Assembly: GCA_030619345.1 (NCBI GenBank) | Contig: JAUXBO010000034.1 | Span: 1 to 12,973 of the forward strand | Direction: 5' to 3' | Length of the DNA stretch: 12,973 nt | From: Candidatus Zixiibacteriota bacterium | GTDB taxonomy: Bacteria; Zixibacteria; MSB-5A5; GN15; FEB-12 | Shown: one piece after another, positions 11,900 through 12,973 of the stretch | Position numbering within the stretch: the first letter of the stretch is position 1 | Layout: each line of letters opens with the position of its first letter | The notes under the pieces: generated by a model | Told to the model about the DNA's origin: nothing | Databases searched by the model: none | What the model saw: only the letters and a program-made list of their open reading frames with translations | Program-made: the position numbers and the translations under genes

Positions 11900-11938
11900 A
11901 GTGGAGATGGGATATTCTGCGCTTCCGCAGGCTCCACT
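11900..11938. repeat. Nested asymmetric palindrome AGTGGAG...CTCCACT
   Basis: Outer arms AGTGGAG (11900-11906) and CTCCACT (11932-11938) enclose a tetraloop hairpin, CTGCG-CTTC-CGCAG (11917-11930). There are ten unpaired bases on the left and one on the right. The lopsided layout matches that of the palindrome at 5891-5934, although the sequence differs. Confidence 0.5.
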
Positions 11939-11952
11939 ATTGTTAATTTAAC

Positions 11953-11992
11953 CTCCGAACTCGGATTTGGTCAAGACAAATTGTCTTCGGAG
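11953..11992. repeat. Nested asymmetric palindrome CTCCGAA...TTCGGAG
   Basis: Outer arms CTCCGAA (11953-11959) and TTCGGAG (11986-11992) enclose AAGACAA-A-TTGTCTT (11973-11987), whose right half abuts and overlaps the right outer arm. Again the spacer, 13 bases, is only on the left. It stands 14 bases from the previous nested palindrome. No T-run follows, so it is not a terminator. Confidence 0.5.
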
Positions 11993-12078
11993 CAGATCCT
12001 GCGGCGGCAAAAATGATCCACGGTAAAGCCGATTTAGAGATAGCAGCAAATTTGTCTGACTTCATGTCAATAAATTAA

Positions 12079-12109
12079 GGCAGGTCTGAAGAATGAAGAC
12101 AGACCTGCC
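12079..12109. repeat. GGCAGGTCTG...CAGACCTGCC palindrome after the dockerin-protein gene
   Basis: Perfect 10-base arms (12079-12088 and 12100-12109) with an 11-base loop lie 8 bases beyond the stop of the minus-strand gene at 12118. The AGGTC/GACCT core is that of the other dispersed palindromes. On the minus strand the stem is followed by TTAATTTATT, so it may also serve as a weak transcription terminator. Confidence 0.65.
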
Positions 12110-12117
12110 CTACTGAT

Positions 12118-12973
12118 TTACGGACAGTCCGGAGGAGCCGCTCCCCCACCGAAAAGGAAATCAACATAGTAGGTCAGATCAGTGATATCACTGGCACCGT
12201 CGTCGTTCATATCACCGGCCTCGGGACAAGGCGAAGCAGACCCTCCGGCGAACATAAAGTCAACGTAGAATGTCAAATCGGTTATATCTCTTGCGCCATC
12301 ATAGTTAGCGTCCCCTCTGATCAGGCAACAGCAGACATCACCTATTCCATCGCTGTCGAAGTCGGATTGGGAAGGGTTAGGATGATTCGGGCAGTTATCG
12401 TCGGTGCAGGTTGAATTACCGTATCCGGGATCACCAAATCCATCACCGTCGGTGTCAGTGCAGGAATCACAGAAGTCACCTTGGCCGTCATTGTCGGCAT
12501 CTGCTTGGTCAGGATTGGAAACTGCGGGGCAGTTGTCGTCGGCACAGGTATTACCGACAAAGCCGGGATCACCGAAACCGTCGTTGTCGATGTCGGTACA
12601 CTGGTCACAACTATCCCCAATCCCATCAAGGTCGCTATCAATCTGTTGAGCATTGGCAATACCGGGACAGTTATCACAAGCATCACCGAGCAAGTCACTA
12701 TCAGTATCCAGTTGATCCGTATTGGCCGTCACGATACAGTTGTCACATACATCTCCAACCTGATCAGAATCGGTATCTGTTTGGGAATTGTTTGGAATTG
12801 TCTCGCAGTTGTCGCACACATCTCCTACCAGATCGGAGTCAACATCTGACTGATCGGGATTGGCGACAAAGCGACAGTTATCCTCATCGTCCATGAGACC
12901 ATCGCTATCGGAGTCAATGATCAATTCCATCGTCAGGTTTAACTGCTGATTACTGCTCATCATTATGATTGTA
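12118..12973 (-). CDS. Secreted protein C terminus: thrombospondin type 3 repeats plus dockerin-like domain (5' partial)
   Basis: The frame is open to the window edge and ends at TAA (12120-12118). An ATG at 12963 exists, but no stop precedes it in the window, so the gene probably begins outside. Counting from that ATG, residues 17-211 are thrombospondin type 3-like calcium-binding repeats. The unit is DxDxDxxGDxCDNC, with the pairs DSDSDG, DVDSDLVGDVCDNC and DTDSDQVGDVCDNC and two longer units containing DGFGDPG and DDNCP. Residues 217-273 hold two dockerin-type EF-hand-like loops, GDANYDGARDITDLTFYVDF and GDMNDDGASDITDLTYYVDF, each followed by a Gly-rich FGGG-like turn. Such tails are frequent on surface or secreted proteins of Zixibacteria-like genomes. 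The N-terminal functional domain is not visible. A palindrome lies right after the stop. Confidence 0.85.
   Translation of the reverse strand, partial: TIIMMSSNQQLNLTMELIIDSDSDGLMDDEDNCRFVANPDQSDVDSDLVGDVCDNCETIPNNSQTDTDSDQVGDVCDNCIVTANTDQLDTDSDLLGDACDNCPGIANAQQIDSDLDGIGDSCDQCTDIDNDGFGDPGFVGNTCADDNCPAVSNPDQADADNDGQGDFCDSCTDTDGDGFGDPGYGNSTCTDDNCPNHPNPSQSDFDSDGIGDVCCCLIRGDANYDGARDITDLTFYVDFMFAGGSASPCPEAGDMNDDGASDITDLTYYVDFLFGGGAAPPDCP

Larger units (their letters stand above)
11302..12117. other. 816-base stretch without an intact gene
   Basis: From right to left on the minus strand this holds a palindrome after the dockerin gene, two nested palindromes (11900-11992), a probable decayed gene (11569-11800), its terminator (11504-11536), a possible activator site (11420-11448) and the sigma-54 promoter (11352-11368). 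The plus-strand frame 11321-11623 runs through the promoter and terminator and has no ribosome site, so it is not considered a gene. Confidence 0.6.

Noticed and set aside
12079..12112. CRISPR-like short palindromic repeats in the intergenic regions
   Set aside because: Copies are kilobases apart with no regular spacers, and no cas gene is present; they fit REP-like elements instead.
12404..12896. Several long plus-strand open frames opposite the repeat protein
   Set aside because: They are frame shadows of the Asp/Gly/Cys-rich repeats on the minus strand; their translations are low-complexity (Arg/His/Gln or Ser/Pro rich) and lack start signals.

Overview
The window looks like chromosomal DNA from an uncultured bacterium of the FCB / candidate-phylum type, most plausibly Zixibacteria-like. 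This is an inference. It rests on an rpsR - DUF2232 - rplI ribosomal cluster, a dciA-gyrB pair, a short (652-residue) GyrB without the proteobacterial insertion, and a secreted protein that ends in calcium-binding thrombospondin type 3 repeats plus a dockerin-like pair of EF-hand loops. No ribosomal or transfer RNA gene was seen.

Left half, plus strand (1-5255): a tightly packed operon. It holds the 3' end of rpsR, a DUF2232 membrane protein with an unusual Gly-X-Thr repeat at its N terminus, rplI, a DUF151 bifunctional-nuclease-type protein, a secreted tetratricopeptide/periplasmic-binding-type protein, and three small genes of unknown function (68, 159 and 157 aa). Gene gaps are 0 to 38 bases, so the unknown genes are probably co-transcribed with the translation genes.

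Middle, minus strand (5327-9742): two tiny tandem paralogous single-span membrane proteins (40 and 35 aa), an intergenic block of palindromic repeats, then gyrB preceded by dciA with a stop/start overlap. Next come an intrinsic terminator, a secreted DUF2807 (GIN-type) beta-repeat protein whose Shine-Dalgarno sequence is buried in a long hairpin, and a zinc-ribbon protein.

Right half, minus strand (9833-12973): two paralogous small membrane proteins. The second lies downstream of a small acidic protein, behind a well-formed sigma-54 (-24/-12) promoter and ahead of a strong terminator. Between 11302 and 12117 no intact gene is seen. That stretch holds the sigma-54 promoter, a terminator, a likely decayed gene and nested palindromes. 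The window ends inside a secreted repeat/dockerin protein.

No complete new system such as a defence island or biosynthetic cluster is visible. The best candidates for something undescribed are the SD-sequestering hairpin, the tiny tandem membrane proteins, the sigma-54-driven small-membrane-protein unit, and a dispersed family of paired palindromes resembling REP/BIME elements.
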